57,998 nucleotides of DNA from CAVPMW01 sp963706515 (GCA_963706515.1 CAVPMW010000024.1:1-57998), one strand, 5' to 3'; positions 10,043 to 19,273 are shown, counted from the stretch's first letter. A program made the numbers and translations. The notes: generated by a model from the sequence alone, not told the origin.

Positions 10043-10142
10043 GAACCTGTCCGAAAATACGAGGGGTTCCGATTTTGTTGTGTGCGCGGCGAAGCCGCAC
10101 ACACAACAAAATCGGTTCTCCCATCCATTTTCGGATAGATTC
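10043..10142. mobile_element. 100-bp MITE-like palindromic element with TTA target duplication
   Basis: Left end GAACCTGTCCGAAAAT and right end (reverse complement) GAATCTATCCGAAAAT differ at 2 of 16 positions, and the similarity continues through the second arm segment CCGATTTTGTTGTGTG to a central GCGGCGAAGCCGC-like loop. Direct TTA repeats (10040-10042 and 10143-10145) flank it, as expected for a 3-bp target duplication. There is no coding capacity. The terminal sequence resembles IS5-type ends, so a non-autonomous derivative is the best reading. The long hairpin could also terminate transcription of the trkA pair. Confidence 0.75.
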
Positions 10143-10310
10143 TTATTAAGTATAGCTGTCGCAGGAAATGCTTGAAGAATAATATGGTAAGTCGCACGCT
10201 ATGTACGGAGTTTCGGTATAATGGAATTGGCATTCCACCCTTCATGCAATCCATTTCTGTGATGAGGCTCTAGAATCGCTTTGATCCACCGGTCAGAGAG
10301 CAGGAATCAA

Positions 10311-11822
10311 ATGAGCGCAAGCCAGTCGAGTAGTGTGTCCTTCTCAAGTGTAGATGCGGCCTGGCTGCACATGGAAACGCCAGCCAATACGGCGATGATC
10401 ACAGGCATCCTGTTATTTAGCGAGCCTATGGATTTTGAGCGCCTTAAAAAGGTGATGAGCGACCGGCTGCTCAAGTATGACCGCTTCCGCCAACGTGCTC
10501 AGGACCCGGATGGTCGTCTGGGTCTGCCCAGGTGGGTGGATGATCGTAATTTCGACCTGGATTATCATGTGCAGAAGGTCCAGCTTCCTGAGCCAGGTGA
10601 CCAGGCTGCACTTCAAACCCTGGTCGGAGAAATGATGAGCACCCAGCTCGACTTCACTAAACCTCTCTGGCAGTTCCACTATGTGGAAAATTACAACCAG
10701 GGTTCGGCTGTTATTGGACGGCTCCACCACTGTATCGCCGACGGGCTGGCTCTCGTGCAGGTTTTGTTATCCCTGACCGATGAGCAGCGCGACCCTGTTC
10801 CACAAGAAGTGCCAGTAGAGGTGCGGGAAGAGCTGAGTCCCTTTGCCCGCTTGATCTACCCCCTGGTGGCTACCTATGCCCGAGCAAACCTTGCCCTGCA
10901 GGGTACGCGTCGCATCTTCCTGAGCGGGTTCGATACGCTGGTGACCCCGGCGAAGCTGGTGGGGTCGGGCCGGCTGGCAGCGGACAGCCTGCTTTCGCTG
11001 AGCAAGCTCTTACTGCTGCCTCCCGATCGCCGCACCCGTTTTCGAGGGAAATGCGCTATTCCCAAGAAGGCAGCCTGGTCTGGCACCCTCAGCCTGGAGG
11101 ATGTCAAAGCGGTCGGTCAGATTCTCGGCTGCACCATCAATGACGTTTTACTTGCCTGCGTGACCGGGGCGCTGCGCCGTTATTTGGAACGCCAGGGTGA
11201 CCAGGTAATTGGGTTGAACATCCGGGCAGTAGTCCCTGTAAATTTGCGCGCGGCGGATGACCTGGACAGCCTGGGAAACAAGTTTGGGCTGGTTTTTCTC
11301 TCGTTGCCAATTGGGATTATCGACCCCGTGAAACGGCTGCGCGTGCTCAAGCAGCGCATGGACGAGATTAAGGGCTCTCCGGACGCGGTGGTGGCATTTG
11401 GCATCCTGAATGCTATGGGCATGAGCCCACTGCAGATCGAAAAGATTATTTTGCAGATCTTTGGCTTGAAGGGCACTGCAGTGATGACCAATGTGCCAGG
11501 ACCTCGGGAGCAGCTTTACCTGGCTGGAGCGCCGATGGCTGACCTTATGTTCTGGGTGCCAACCCCGGCTAACCTGGCGATGGGGGTGAGCATCATCAGC
11601 TATCACGGGCACGTTACTCTGGGTGTGGCAACGGATGCAGGCATCATCCCGGAACCGGATGAGATCCTGGGCGATTTCCAGGATGAATTCGATTTTCTGC
11701 GCCGCTGGGGCCGGCCTCCCGAGCAGATCGCTGCGCCTGGAATCAGCGCTACTCCAAAGCCCCGGCGAGGCATCGAATGGGAACCGCTGCCAGGCACTCA
11801 CCAAGGCAGGTTCTCGCTGTAA
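10311..11822 (+). CDS. wax ester synthase / diacylglycerol acyltransferase (WS/DGAT)
   Basis: A 503-residue acyltransferase that would esterify acyl-CoA to a fatty alcohol or diacylglycerol at the cytoplasmic membrane. The N-terminal FSSVDAAWLHMETPANTAMI is the family opening, HHCIADG (about residues 139-145) is the catalytic HHxxxDG, and the C-terminal VMTNVPGPR and FWVPTPANLAMGVSIISY segments match the WS/DGAT C-domain. ATG 10311 is chosen because it has a purine-rich leader (CAGGAATCAA) and begins just before the conserved core; an upstream TTG is unlikely. TATAAT occurs at 10217-10222. The last 15 or so codons may be in the wrong frame, because a conserved-looking Cys-rich tail follows in another frame. 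Confidence 0.88.
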   Translation: MSASQSSSVSFSSVDAAWLHMETPANTAMITGILLFSEPMDFERLKKVMSDRLLKYDRFRQRAQDPDGRLGLPRWVDDRNFDLDYHVQKVQLPEPGDQAALQTLVGEMMSTQLDFTKPLWQFHYVENYNQGSAVIGRLHHCIADGLALVQVLLSLTDEQRDPVPQEVPVEVREELSPFARLIYPLVATYARANLALQGTRRIFLSGFDTLVTPAKLVGSGRLAADSLLSLSKLLLLPPDRRTRFRGKCAIPKKAAWSGTLSLEDVKAVGQILGCTINDVLLACVTGALRRYLERQGDQVIGLNIRAVVPVNLRAADDLDSLGNKFGLVFLSLPIGIIDPVKRLRVLKQRMDEIKGSPDAVVAFGILNAMGMSPLQIEKIILQIFGLKGTAVMTNVPGPREQLYLAGAPMADLMFWVPTPANLAMGVSIISYHGHVTLGVATDAGIIPEPDEILGDFQDEFDFLRRWGRPPEQIAAPGISATPKPRRGIEWEPLPGTHQGRFSL

Positions 11823-11901
11823 GAACATGGCGTTACCTGGCAGTACTACCTGCCGTGTGCATACCTCCTTGGGAGAGTCCGCTACATCCAGCCAGACATA
11901 A
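11773..11901 (+). other. displaced C-terminal Cys-rich tail overlapping the WS/DGAT stop
   Basis: In the next frame the DNA encodes NRCQALTKAGSRCKN, then MALPGSTTCRVHTS, ending at a stop at 11899-11901. The spacing C-x10-C-x10-C-x2-H, with Gly and Asn at set positions, is a small metal-binding motif I have seen as a free-standing or terminal module in Chloroflexota-like proteins. It begins exactly where the acyltransferase frame loses family similarity, so one indel near 11765 would fuse it to that protein. It could instead be a separate tiny gene, though no start with an SD is visible. Confidence 0.5.
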
Positions 11902-11938
11902 ATCTCGAGAAACTTTCCAGCTCCGGGGGGCGATCATC

Positions 11939-13228
11939 ATGAATTCGAGACATCCATTCAGCTTACGGCATATTTTCCTGGGTTTGACCACCGCCGGGAT
12001 TGGGGCAATCCTGCTGCTCTTCCTCGTGTCACCGCTCTCTATCAGCTTGGGTAATGGATCGGTAGACCGTTTCTTACCCATCGTTGCTCACCAATTCCCA
12101 ACGCTTTCACCTACACCCATCCCTGGAGGGTTGGTGATCAGTGAAGTGATGGTAGACCCGAGCGGGGATGAGCCGGATAACGAATGGATCGAGCTTTACA
12201 ACCCCGGTGATTTTCCAATTAGCATTTCAGTTTATAAAATCGGGGATGAGGAGCAGCGCGGCGGGGGTGAAGGAATGTACCGCTTCCCTGCTGGTAAGAC
12301 CATCCAGCCGCGCCAGGTCCTGTTAATTGCCAATAAGGCTTCGGCTTTTCAGGAACACTTCTCACATAAAGTGGATTACGAGTTCCGCTCATCTGTCGAT
12401 AATGTACCCGATATGTTGGGCTATTCGCAATGGTCGACTGGCAATATCCAGCTCGTTGCAGCAGGCGACGAGGTCTTGATCCTCGGAAACCACGATCAGG
12501 TTGTAGACGCGGTCTCATGGGGGAGTTCAGCCTGGGGGTTTGATCCGCCAGTGCCTCAGCCGAATGAGGATTATTCCCTGGCGCGTTGGCCCCTCGGGCA
12601 GGATACCAATACCGCTCAGGATTGGATTGAGCAGCCTCCTGATCCAGGATCGATCGATACCAGCACGCCGGTTCCGACGCAAACACCGACTCGCACGCCC
12701 ACGCAGGTTTTACCGCCCAGCATCGTGATAAATGAAATTCATGCCGATCCACATCCCATGTTTGGGGATGCAAATGGAGATGGGGCAGTGCGCGAGGCGG
12801 AAGATGAGTTCGTAGAGCTGGTCAATTCAGGCAATCAGGCAGTCGATTTGAGCGGCTGGAGGCTGCTGACCGGTTTCACGCTGCTCCGGCACATATTTCC
12901 GGATGGGACGATTTTACCTGCAGGTAAGGCTCTGGTCATTTTTGGCGGTGGGGTACCTCAGGGAGCTTTCGGTAACAGCCAGGTGCAGGTGGCATCCACC
13001 GGAAGCCTGGGTTTGATAGAATTTGGGGATATGATCCACCTGGTGGATGATCAGTCCAGCCTGGTAGTTGAGTACAGCTTCGGGCAGGAAGCGAATCAGG
13101 ACCAGTCGATTACCCGCGATCCGGATGTGACTGGAGAAATATATGTCCTGCACACCCTGGCAGCTGGCTCAGCGGGCACCCTGTTCTCTCCAGGAATGCG
13201 CGTGGACGGTGCACCCTTTGTGCCTTAA
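11939..13228 (+). CDS. surface protein with two lamin-tail (LTD) domains
   Basis: A 429-residue exported protein. Residues about 8-35 form a signal or anchor helix (FLGLTTAGIGAILLLFLVS). Two lamin-tail domains follow: GGLVISEVMVDPSG with NEWIELYNPGD (from about residue 60), and PSIVINEIHADPHP with DEFVELVNSGNQAVDLSGW (from about residue 260). A Thr/Pro linker (TPVPTQTPTRTPTQ) joins them. An EF-hand-like DANGDGAV loop in the second suggests Ca2+ binding. LTD domains in bacteria occur in secreted nucleases and adhesins, but no catalytic domain is seen here. ATG 11939 follows a GGGGGG-rich SD region. A hairpin terminator follows the stop. Confidence 0.82.
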   Translation: MNSRHPFSLRHIFLGLTTAGIGAILLLFLVSPLSISLGNGSVDRFLPIVAHQFPTLSPTPIPGGLVISEVMVDPSGDEPDNEWIELYNPGDFPISISVYKIGDEEQRGGGEGMYRFPAGKTIQPRQVLLIANKASAFQEHFSHKVDYEFRSSVDNVPDMLGYSQWSTGNIQLVAAGDEVLILGNHDQVVDAVSWGSSAWGFDPPVPQPNEDYSLARWPLGQDTNTAQDWIEQPPDPGSIDTSTPVPTQTPTRTPTQVLPPSIVINEIHADPHPMFGDANGDGAVREAEDEFVELVNSGNQAVDLSGWRLLTGFTLLRHIFPDGTILPAGKALVIFGGGVPQGAFGNSQVQVASTGSLGLIEFGDMIHLVDDQSSLVVEYSFGQEANQDQSITRDPDVTGEIYVLHTLAAGSAGTLFSPGMRVDGAPFVP

Positions 13229-13233
13229 AAGCA

Positions 13234-13267
13234 ACGGGATTGGATCCTGAGCGTGATCCAATCCCGT
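13234..13267. terminator. hairpin terminator between convergent genes
   Basis: ACGGGATTGGATC (13234-13246) pairs perfectly with GATCCAATCCCGT (13255-13267) across an 8-base loop, midway between the lamin-tail gene and lexA stops. It is flanked by a T-rich stretch on the minus strand, so it probably serves both directions. Confidence 0.75.
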
Positions 13268-13297
13268 ATTGTCATCTATATAGGGATAAAAAGGAAT

Positions 13298-14059
13298 TTA
13301 CGAAGCCAATCCGGATATCTTGCGGATTACCATGACCACTTTACTCTGCACCTGCACCGTAGTGGGGTCGTCGATGATGATGGGCTGCATGGACGGGTTT
13401 GCAGGCTGCAGGCGAACCTTACCATTTTCCAGGTAGAAATATTTCAGGGTAGTTTCTTCTTTATCTGTGAGCCAAACTGAGACCATCTCGCCGTTGTAAG
13501 CCTGGTTAGCCGGTTTCATGATTACGATATCGCCGTCATTGATCATGGCGTCGATCATCGAGTTCCCCTGCACTTCCAGGGCGAACAGGTCGGCGAGATT
13601 CCTCTCCCTGGCGGGAAGCATGCTGCGAGCAACATCCACCATACTATCCGCGTCGAATAGTGAGAAGTCCGATCCTGGAATGGGAAGCGGAGAACCGGCA
13701 ACAATACGCCCGAGAACAGGGATTTGGATCAGCTCATCCACAACCTGGCGCAGGTTGCGGGCAGTCTGTTTGAGTGAACCGGTTACCGAATCAAGTGTGG
13801 CGGCTGTAGGTCCAACCATTTCGTTATAAGGTTTCAGCAGGCGGATGCCGCGCGATACGTGCTGGTCCCGTTCAATGAAACCCATTTCCTGGAGCTGCTC
13901 CAGGTAGTAATTGACGACCGAGGTAGAGGAAATTCCTGTCTCGTCGCAAATTTCGCGGATGGAAGGCGGGTAGCCCGGATCGACCTGAAAGTGATCCAAT
14001 ACTTCCAGGATTCTCCTCTGTCTTTCACTCAAGCCTTTTTTACGTTTTCGGGCCATCAT
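13298..14059 (-). CDS. lexA: LexA repressor (SOS response)
   Basis: A 253-residue transcriptional repressor with self-cleaving peptidase domain. The N-terminal winged helix (LSERQRRILEVLDHF, PPSIREICDETGISSTS) binds DNA. The predicted cleavage site is Ala121-Gly122 in RIVAGSP, the nucleophile is Ser167 in GNSMID, and the general base is Lys206 in ETTLKYF. A charged linker of about 30 residues longer than in E. coli LexA separates the domains. AAGGAG lies 8 bases before ATG 14059, and a second ATG follows directly. Two GAACnnnnGTTC boxes upstream imply autoregulation. The frame is intact. Confidence 0.96.
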   Translation of the reverse strand: MMARKRKKGLSERQRRILEVLDHFQVDPGYPPSIREICDETGISSTSVVNYYLEQLQEMGFIERDQHVSRGIRLLKPYNEMVGPTAATLDSVTGSLKQTARNLRQVVDELIQIPVLGRIVAGSPLPIPGSDFSLFDADSMVDVARSMLPARERNLADLFALEVQGNSMIDAMINDGDIVIMKPANQAYNGEMVSVWLTDKEETTLKYFYLENGKVRLQPANPSMQPIIIDDPTTVQVQSKVVMVIRKISGLAS

Positions 14060-14081
14060 AGCGATTACTCCTTCGATGATA

Positions 14082-14125
14082 GAACAATCGTTCCTATAAC
14101 GATATAATAACACGAACATGCGTTC
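14082..14125 (-). promoter_or_regulatory. two LexA boxes in the lexA promoter
   Basis: GAACAATCGTTC (14082-14093) and GAACATGCGTTC (14114-14125) both fit the Gram-positive-type SOS box GAACnnnnGTTC. Their centres are 32 bases apart, about three helical turns, in the 70 bases upstream of lexA. They bracket an AT-rich stretch that would hold the -10 element. Confidence 0.85.
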
Positions 14126-14129
14126 TGTG

Positions 14130-14410
14130 TCAAGTGTTTTTCAATTTAACTCTCCTTCTCTCTCCGTCTTGTGGTTTAATCGAGCTCAGGAGAAATCATT
14201 GCGCTATCAAAAGATTTGCGGATTGCCAAAACCTGCTGCGGGAAAGGATCCCAGCCGAGCAGGTTGTCGTGACGTGCAATCTTTTGTTCGACGCTTTGCT
14301 GCAGCTCATACTGAGATGGTCCCGGCAGTTAACCCCAACGGGGATGTTCAGGCGACCGGACGGAATGTTGCAGAGCCGCTCGCTCACTCCAAAGTGGGGG
14401 AAGCATAGCC
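14130..14410. other. intergenic region, no convincing gene
   Basis: Two plus-strand frames stay open here but neither has an SD, family similarity or a start consistent with neighbours. One open frame runs into the acyltransferase in a different register. It may be leader or promoter DNA for the glycan cluster, or the remnant of a broken gene. Confidence 0.4.
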
Positions 14411-14872
14411 ATGGATTTTTATACGCGGCTGGTATACGCCAGGCAAAACCGTCTATGGGGTGGTCTGGCTTATTATTTGTTGAAAGCACTGGGCGCTGAG
14501 ATTCCGCGCTCGGTGCGCATCGGGCAGGATTTCACATTGGAACACGGCGGTTTTGGAGTGGTGATCCATTCCAGCGCAGTCATTGGAGACCGGGTGAAAA
14601 TTTATCCGGGAGTGACCATCGGCAGGTCAGATATCTACCTGCCCAGCGAAGCCTCGCGCTTCGCTGGGCTGATTATTGAGGACGATGTCATCCTGGCGCC
14701 GGGCGCGAAAGTCCTGTGCAAGGAAGGGATGCTCTTCGTCCGGCGAGGAACAGTGGTCGGCGCAAATGCCGTCCTGCTGGAGTCAACCGGCGAGGGGGAG
14801 ATCTGGGCCGGGATACCGGCGCGCTGCCTTGGTCCCCGTCCATCGGCTGGGCAGCCGCCCGAGCAAGAGTGA
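14411..14872 (+). CDS. hexapeptide-repeat O-acetyltransferase, CysE-like
   Basis: A 153-residue left-handed beta-helix acetyltransferase related to serine O-acetyltransferases. The turns are visible as HGGFGVVIHSSAVIGDRVKIY, PGVTIGRS, IIEDDVILAPGAKVL and GTVVGANAVLLES, with the catalytic His in LEHGGFGVVIH. GIPAR near the end is the usual CoA-site turn. It lacks the long N-terminal helical domain of true CysE, and lies first in a glycosyltransferase cluster, so acetylation of a surface polysaccharide is more likely than cysteine synthesis. Its stop overlaps a GTG that probably starts the next gene. Confidence 0.82.
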   Translation: MDFYTRLVYARQNRLWGGLAYYLLKALGAEIPRSVRIGQDFTLEHGGFGVVIHSSAVIGDRVKIYPGVTIGRSDIYLPSEASRFAGLIIEDDVILAPGAKVLCKEGMLFVRRGTVVGANAVLLESTGEGEIWAGIPARCLGPRPSAGQPPEQE

Positions 14873-15976
14873 GAGGGCGACGCTTGGATAGTGCAGTAGC
14901 GCCACGCATTGGGATTACCCCGCGCGTAAGCGGGGTGGGCGGCATGGTTTCCTTCCAACAGCGGCTGCTGCAGGGTCTGGCTGAGCAGGGATTCCAGGCA
15001 AGCTTCGACCTGCGCGAGAGATCCATAGAAACGGTGCTGGTCGTCGGGGGGACCCACCGCCTGGATGAGTTAGCCGCCCTGCGCAGGCGAGGCGTGCGGA
15101 TCGTCCAGCGGCTGGATGGAATGAACTGGCTGCACCGTATGCTGCGGACAGGCTGGCGCCATTTCTTGCGGGCAGAGTACGGCAACTGGCTGCTCAATTT
15201 GATCCGCACCCGCCTGGCGGACCACATCATCTACCAGAGCGAGTTCTCCCGTCGCTGGTGGGAAACTGCCCGGGGTCGGGCGCCCTGCCCGAACACACAG
15301 GTGTACAACGCAGTCGATCTGGCCCGCTTTCGCCCGAACGACCGCGACCAGCGACCTGCGGATTGCTACCGGTTATTGATGGTCGAAGGTCGCTTGATGG
15401 GAGGCTACGAGATGGGCCTGGAGGTCGGTCTTTCGCTGGCGGCTGGTCTGGCAGAAGGGCTGGCAGGCGCGCGCTCTCCCCTTCCCGCTCGACCGGTCGA
15501 GCTGAGCGTGGCAGGTCAAGTCGGAGAGGCAGCCCAGGCCCGCTTCATGGAGCGGGCACACGCCGCTCAGGGAGAGCAGCCGTACTCGCTACGCTTCCTG
15601 GGAACGGTGGAGCAGGCTGACCTCCCGGCTCTGTATCGGTCGGCGCACCTCTTCTATTCCGCCGACCTCAACCCTGCCTGCCCTAATGCAGTCATCGAGG
15701 CCCTGGCTTGCGGGACGCCGGTGCTCGCCTACGCTACCGGGGCGCTGCCAGAGCTCGTGGATGAGGAGGCAGGCAGGATTATCCCGTATGGCGCTGATCC
15801 CTGGAGGCTGGAACCGCCCGACCTGCCGGCGCTTGGTCCAGGGAGGGCTGGAGATCTTACTAGGCCAGGAGAGGATGCGCCGGGCGGCTCGTCTCCGGGC
15901 AGAGGAGTTTTTTGGATTGGAGCGGATGGTTCAAAAATACCTCGATGAATTATTTACCGGTGAGCACGCTGGATGA
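14869..15976 (+). CDS. family 4-type glycosyltransferase (one frameshift near 15832)
   Basis: A GT-B glycosyltransferase of about 369 residues. An N-terminal acceptor domain (RIGITPRVSGVGGMVSFQ) is followed by the nucleotide-sugar domain with LRFLGTVEQADLPALY, NPACPNAVIEALACGTPVLA and the E-x7-E type region GALPELVDEEAG. The start is taken as GTG 14869, overlapping the previous stop; the longer frame upstream lacks similarity. The frame fails after DPWRLEPPDLPAL; removing one T at 15832 restores the C-terminal helix ending EEFFGLERMVQKYLDELF and the stop at 15976. Donor and acceptor sugars are unknown. Confidence 0.8.
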
Positions 15977-16844
15977 GGCTGAATTGAGCCCGCATACCAA
16001 CCCGGTGCTCGGATTAGCCTCGCTGGCCGCGCGCCTGCTGCCTTCCCAGATGAAGGAAGCGCTCTACCGCAGCGGGCCTTTGGCGAGCGCTCTGCGGCGC
16101 GGCCTGAACCGGGCAGCTCCTCAAGGCCTGACCCAGGTGCAGGTGGCTGCAGGAGGCCTGGAAGGTCTTTCCCTTTGGTTGGATTTACAGGCAGAGAAAG
16201 ATTACTGGCTGGGGACGTACGAGCCGGCCCTGCAGAGGGCAATCATCGAGCTGGTAAAGCCGGGTTGGGTTGCCTACGACGTCGGCGCCAATATCGGGTA
16301 TATCAGCCTGCTGCTTGCCCGCCAGGTGGAAGCGCAGGGGAAGGTGTTTGCCTTCGAAGCGCTGCCGGCGAATGCAGCCAGGCTGCAAGCAAATATGTCG
16401 CTGAACGAGATCGGCAGCCGCGTGCAGGTATCGGCTGCCGCCGTGGTGGATCGCTCCGGGCCGGTCGACTTTCTCCTAGGGGCATCAACTTCAATGGGTA
16501 AAGCCAAAGGATCTTCCGGTCGCCAGGAGAGCCCTAACCCGGAATCTTTGCAGGTCCCCGGCCTCAGCCTGGATGATTTCGTCTACCAGCAGGGGAATCC
16601 GCCTCCGCATGCTGTCAAGATAGATATCGAAGGGGGAGAGATATTAGCTTTACCGGGCATGCAGCACATATTGACCGAGAGACATCCGCTGATCCTGATC
16701 GAAATACACGGTCCCGAAGCTGCCGAGACAGCCTGGAAATTACTGAGCGAGACAGGCTACCAGATATGCCGGATGAGCTCGATGTATCCGCCGCTGACCC
16801 GACCGGAAGATCTGGATTGGAAAGCCTATCTGGTGGCGCGTTAA
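15945..16844 (+). CDS. FkbM family methyltransferase
   Basis: A SAM-dependent methyltransferase of about 299 residues. The class I SAM motif is VAYDVGANIGYISLLLA, followed by KVFAFEALPANAARLQAN, and later the FkbM signature HAVKIDIEGGEILALPGM and HPLILIEIHG. FkbM proteins O-methylate sugars or polyketides; in this cluster a glycan sugar is the likely target. The start ATG 15945 overlaps the preceding glycosyltransferase end by 32 bases, suggesting translational coupling. The frame is intact. Confidence 0.88.
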   Translation: MNYLPVSTLDEAELSPHTNPVLGLASLAARLLPSQMKEALYRSGPLASALRRGLNRAAPQGLTQVQVAAGGLEGLSLWLDLQAEKDYWLGTYEPALQRAIIELVKPGWVAYDVGANIGYISLLLARQVEAQGKVFAFEALPANAARLQANMSLNEIGSRVQVSAAAVVDRSGPVDFLLGASTSMGKAKGSSGRQESPNPESLQVPGLSLDDFVYQQGNPPPHAVKIDIEGGEILALPGMQHILTERHPLILIEIHGPEAAETAWKLLSETGYQICRMSSMYPPLTRPEDLDWKAYLVAR

Positions 16845-16847
16845 CGA

Positions 16848-17969
16848 ATGGAAGCTCTCACCTTTCCTGGTCGCCTGGGGATCCAGCAGCGCGTTCTTCC
16901 TGCATATCGCGCTCCTTTCTTTGATGCTCTCGCGGCAGCCTGCCAGGGCGGGCTGATGGTTTTCGCCGGGCAGCCGCTCCCGGACGAGGGGATTGCTCCG
17001 CTGAAAACCCTGTACAACGCCCAAATAGCCTGGGGCACAAACCATTACGTGTCCCGCCCGGGTTCTCCGGTCTACCGCTGCCGCCAGGAAGGGCTGTTGG
17101 ATTGGCTGCAAAGCTGGCAGCCCGATGCCCTGATCGTCGAGGCGAACCCTCGCTACCCGTCAACCCCGGCTGCTATCCGCTGGATGCACGCCCACGGGCG
17201 ACCGGTGCTGGGCTGGGGGCTGGGCTCTCCGCCGCTGAGTGGCTTGCTGGCGAGCTGGCGGCTGCGCAGCCGCCAGCAGCTCCTGCGGGCAATCGATGGG
17301 GTGATCGCCTACAGCCAGCGCGGGGCGCAGCAGTACCAGGCACTTGGTTTGCCAGCTGGGCGGGTATTCGTCGCCCCAAACGCGGGGGCTGCGCGACCCT
17401 CCCAGCCGCCTCCGGAGAGACCCGGACAATTTTCGGGCCAGCCAATCGTCCTGTTTGTCGGTCGCCTGCAGAAGCGGAAAAGGATCGATAATTTGCTGAG
17501 AGCGTGCGCCGCCCTGCCAGAACACCTGCGACCTCGACTGTGGATCGTCGGCGATGGTCCTGCCCGCCAGGAGCTGCAGTCGCTGGCAGCCCAAATCTAC
17601 CTCCAGGCTAAATTTATGGGGGGGTTATATGGAGCGGAGCTGGAAGGACTTTTTGCGCAGGCAGACCTGTTCGTTCTTCCGGGAACGGGAGGGCTGGCGG
17701 TCCAACAGGCTATGGCCTGGGGTTTGCCGGTGATCGTAGCGGAAGGGGATGGGACCCAGGACGATCTTGTGCGGGCAGAAAATGGCTGGAAGATACCCGA
17801 TGATGATCTCGATGCATTAATAACCGCCCTGGAGGGTGCGCTGTCCGACCCGCTCCGGTTAAGACAGAAGGGTGCTGCTTCGTACAGGATCGTTCTGGAG
17901 GAAATTAACGTGGAGCAGATGGCGGCAGCCTTCATACGCGTCCTGAACAGCGTGGAGGCACGGCATTGA
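16848..17969 (+). CDS. glycosyltransferase family 4
   Basis: An intact 373-residue GT-B glycosyltransferase. It begins RLGIQQRVLPAYRAPFFDAL, a common opening of surface-glycan transferases. The donor half shows PIVLFVGRLQKRKRIDNLL, then LWIVGDGPARQELQ, and the loop LFVLPGTGGLAVQQAMAWGLP followed by VIVAEGDGTQDDLV. It follows the FkbM gene by 3 bases in the same operon. Acceptor and linkage are not predictable. It has no membrane segment, so it acts at the cytoplasmic face. Confidence 0.88.
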   Translation: MEALTFPGRLGIQQRVLPAYRAPFFDALAAACQGGLMVFAGQPLPDEGIAPLKTLYNAQIAWGTNHYVSRPGSPVYRCRQEGLLDWLQSWQPDALIVEANPRYPSTPAAIRWMHAHGRPVLGWGLGSPPLSGLLASWRLRSRQQLLRAIDGVIAYSQRGAQQYQALGLPAGRVFVAPNAGAARPSQPPPERPGQFSGQPIVLFVGRLQKRKRIDNLLRACAALPEHLRPRLWIVGDGPARQELQSLAAQIYLQAKFMGGLYGAELEGLFAQADLFVLPGTGGLAVQQAMAWGLPVIVAEGDGTQDDLVRAENGWKIPDDDLDALITALEGALSDPLRLRQKGAASYRIVLEEINVEQMAAAFIRVLNSVEARH

Positions 17970-18012
17970 AGAAGGTCAATCTGGCGTCAATGAAATTGAG
18001 AACCGCCTCCAC

Positions 18013-19227
18013 ATGAGCAGGCTGAGAATCCTGTTTGTTGTGGACGGGCGCTCTCCGATCGCCATGAACTGGGTGCAAGGGGTGGTCGCAGCCGGTCACG
18101 AGGTGCATCTGGCATCGACCTTCCCGTTCGCGACGGATGTAGCGCTTGCTTCCAGCCGGGTGTTTTCGGTTGGATTGAGCGCCGGACTGGGAGGCAGCTC
18201 AGCAGGGAGCGTAAGCCCGGGCGCAGCCCGCCGCTATCTCCCCGCCGGGGCGCGGGCTGAGCTGCGCCACTGGTTGGCGCCGCTCACCTTGGAGGCGGCT
18301 GCTCGCCGGCTTCAGGCATGGGTGAGAGAACTCGAGCCAGACCTGATCCATGCCATGCGCATCCCATACGAGGGGATGTTAGCCGCTCGTATGCAGGGAA
18401 CTGCCCCTCTGCTGCTCTCTATCTGGGGGAACGATTTCACTCTGCATGCCAGGTCCACGCGGCGGATGGCTCGCCTTACCCGCGAAACCCTCCAGCGTGC
18501 CAGCGCCATCCACGCCGACTGCCAACGGGATATTCGCCTGGCGAGGGAGTGGGGTTTTCCAGTCGCTCTACCGACGCTCGTGCTGCCAGGCGCAGGGGGT
18601 GTGCAGCCCGAGCTTTTCTTTCCCCCACCCGGTAAACTGCTCCCCGAGGGGGCTGCGCCTCTGGAGCAGGAGCCGATTGTGATCAACCCGCGCGGGGTGC
18701 GGGCTTACGTGCGCAACGACACTTTTTTTCAAGGCAGTCCGCCGGGTGATCGACCAGCGCCCCGGCGTGCGCTTCATTTGCCCGGGTATGGCAGGGTCCG
18801 CGCAGATGCTGCGCTGGGTGCGCGAGCTGGATCTTGACGAGCATGTCTCGCTGCTGCCCCTGCAAACACGGGCGCAGATGGCAGGGCATTTCCAACAGGC
18901 GCTGGTGGCAGTTTCTCCCAGCACACACGATGGCACCCCAAATACGCTGCTCGAAGGGATGGCTTGCGCTTGTTTTCCGATTGCTGGTGATATAGAATCG
19001 CTGCGGGAGTGGATCGTTCCCGGGGTCAATGGGCTGCTGGTCGACCCGGGGGATCCGGCAGCCCTGGCAGATGGGATCCTGCTGGCGCTCGACCAGCGCG
19101 AGCTGCGATTGCGGCCGGGCAGCTCAACCAGCAGCTGATCGCTGAGCGAGCTACCTACCCGGTGGTAATGTCCAAAGCGCTGTCCTTCTACGAATTCCTG
19201 GCTGCAAGGGAGGCGAACAGCCGCTAG
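18013..19227 (+). CDS. glycosyltransferase, GT-B fold (two frameshifts)
   Basis: About 404 residues. The opening LRILFVVDGRSPIAMNWVQG and LEPDLIHAMRIPYEGMLAAR belong to the GT4-like acceptor domain. The donor domain continues in a second frame as RRVIDQRPGVRFICPGMAG, then VSPSTHDGTPNTLLEGMA and LREWIVPGVNGLLVDPGD. The first break is in a run of seven T at 18722-18728, repaired by removing one T. The second, near 19107, needs one added base and leads to the terminal LIAERATYPVVMSKALSFYE helix. It is the last gene of the glycan cluster and converges on the sigma-factor gene. Confidence 0.8.
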
Positions 19228-19273
19228 AGGTGAATATATAGTCCTAGCCTGCTTCAACCTGACAGGGGAATAA

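Noticed and set aside
14134..14499. 121-codon ORF overlapping the start of the acetyltransferase
   Set aside because: It overlaps a well-supported gene in another frame and has no SD or domain.
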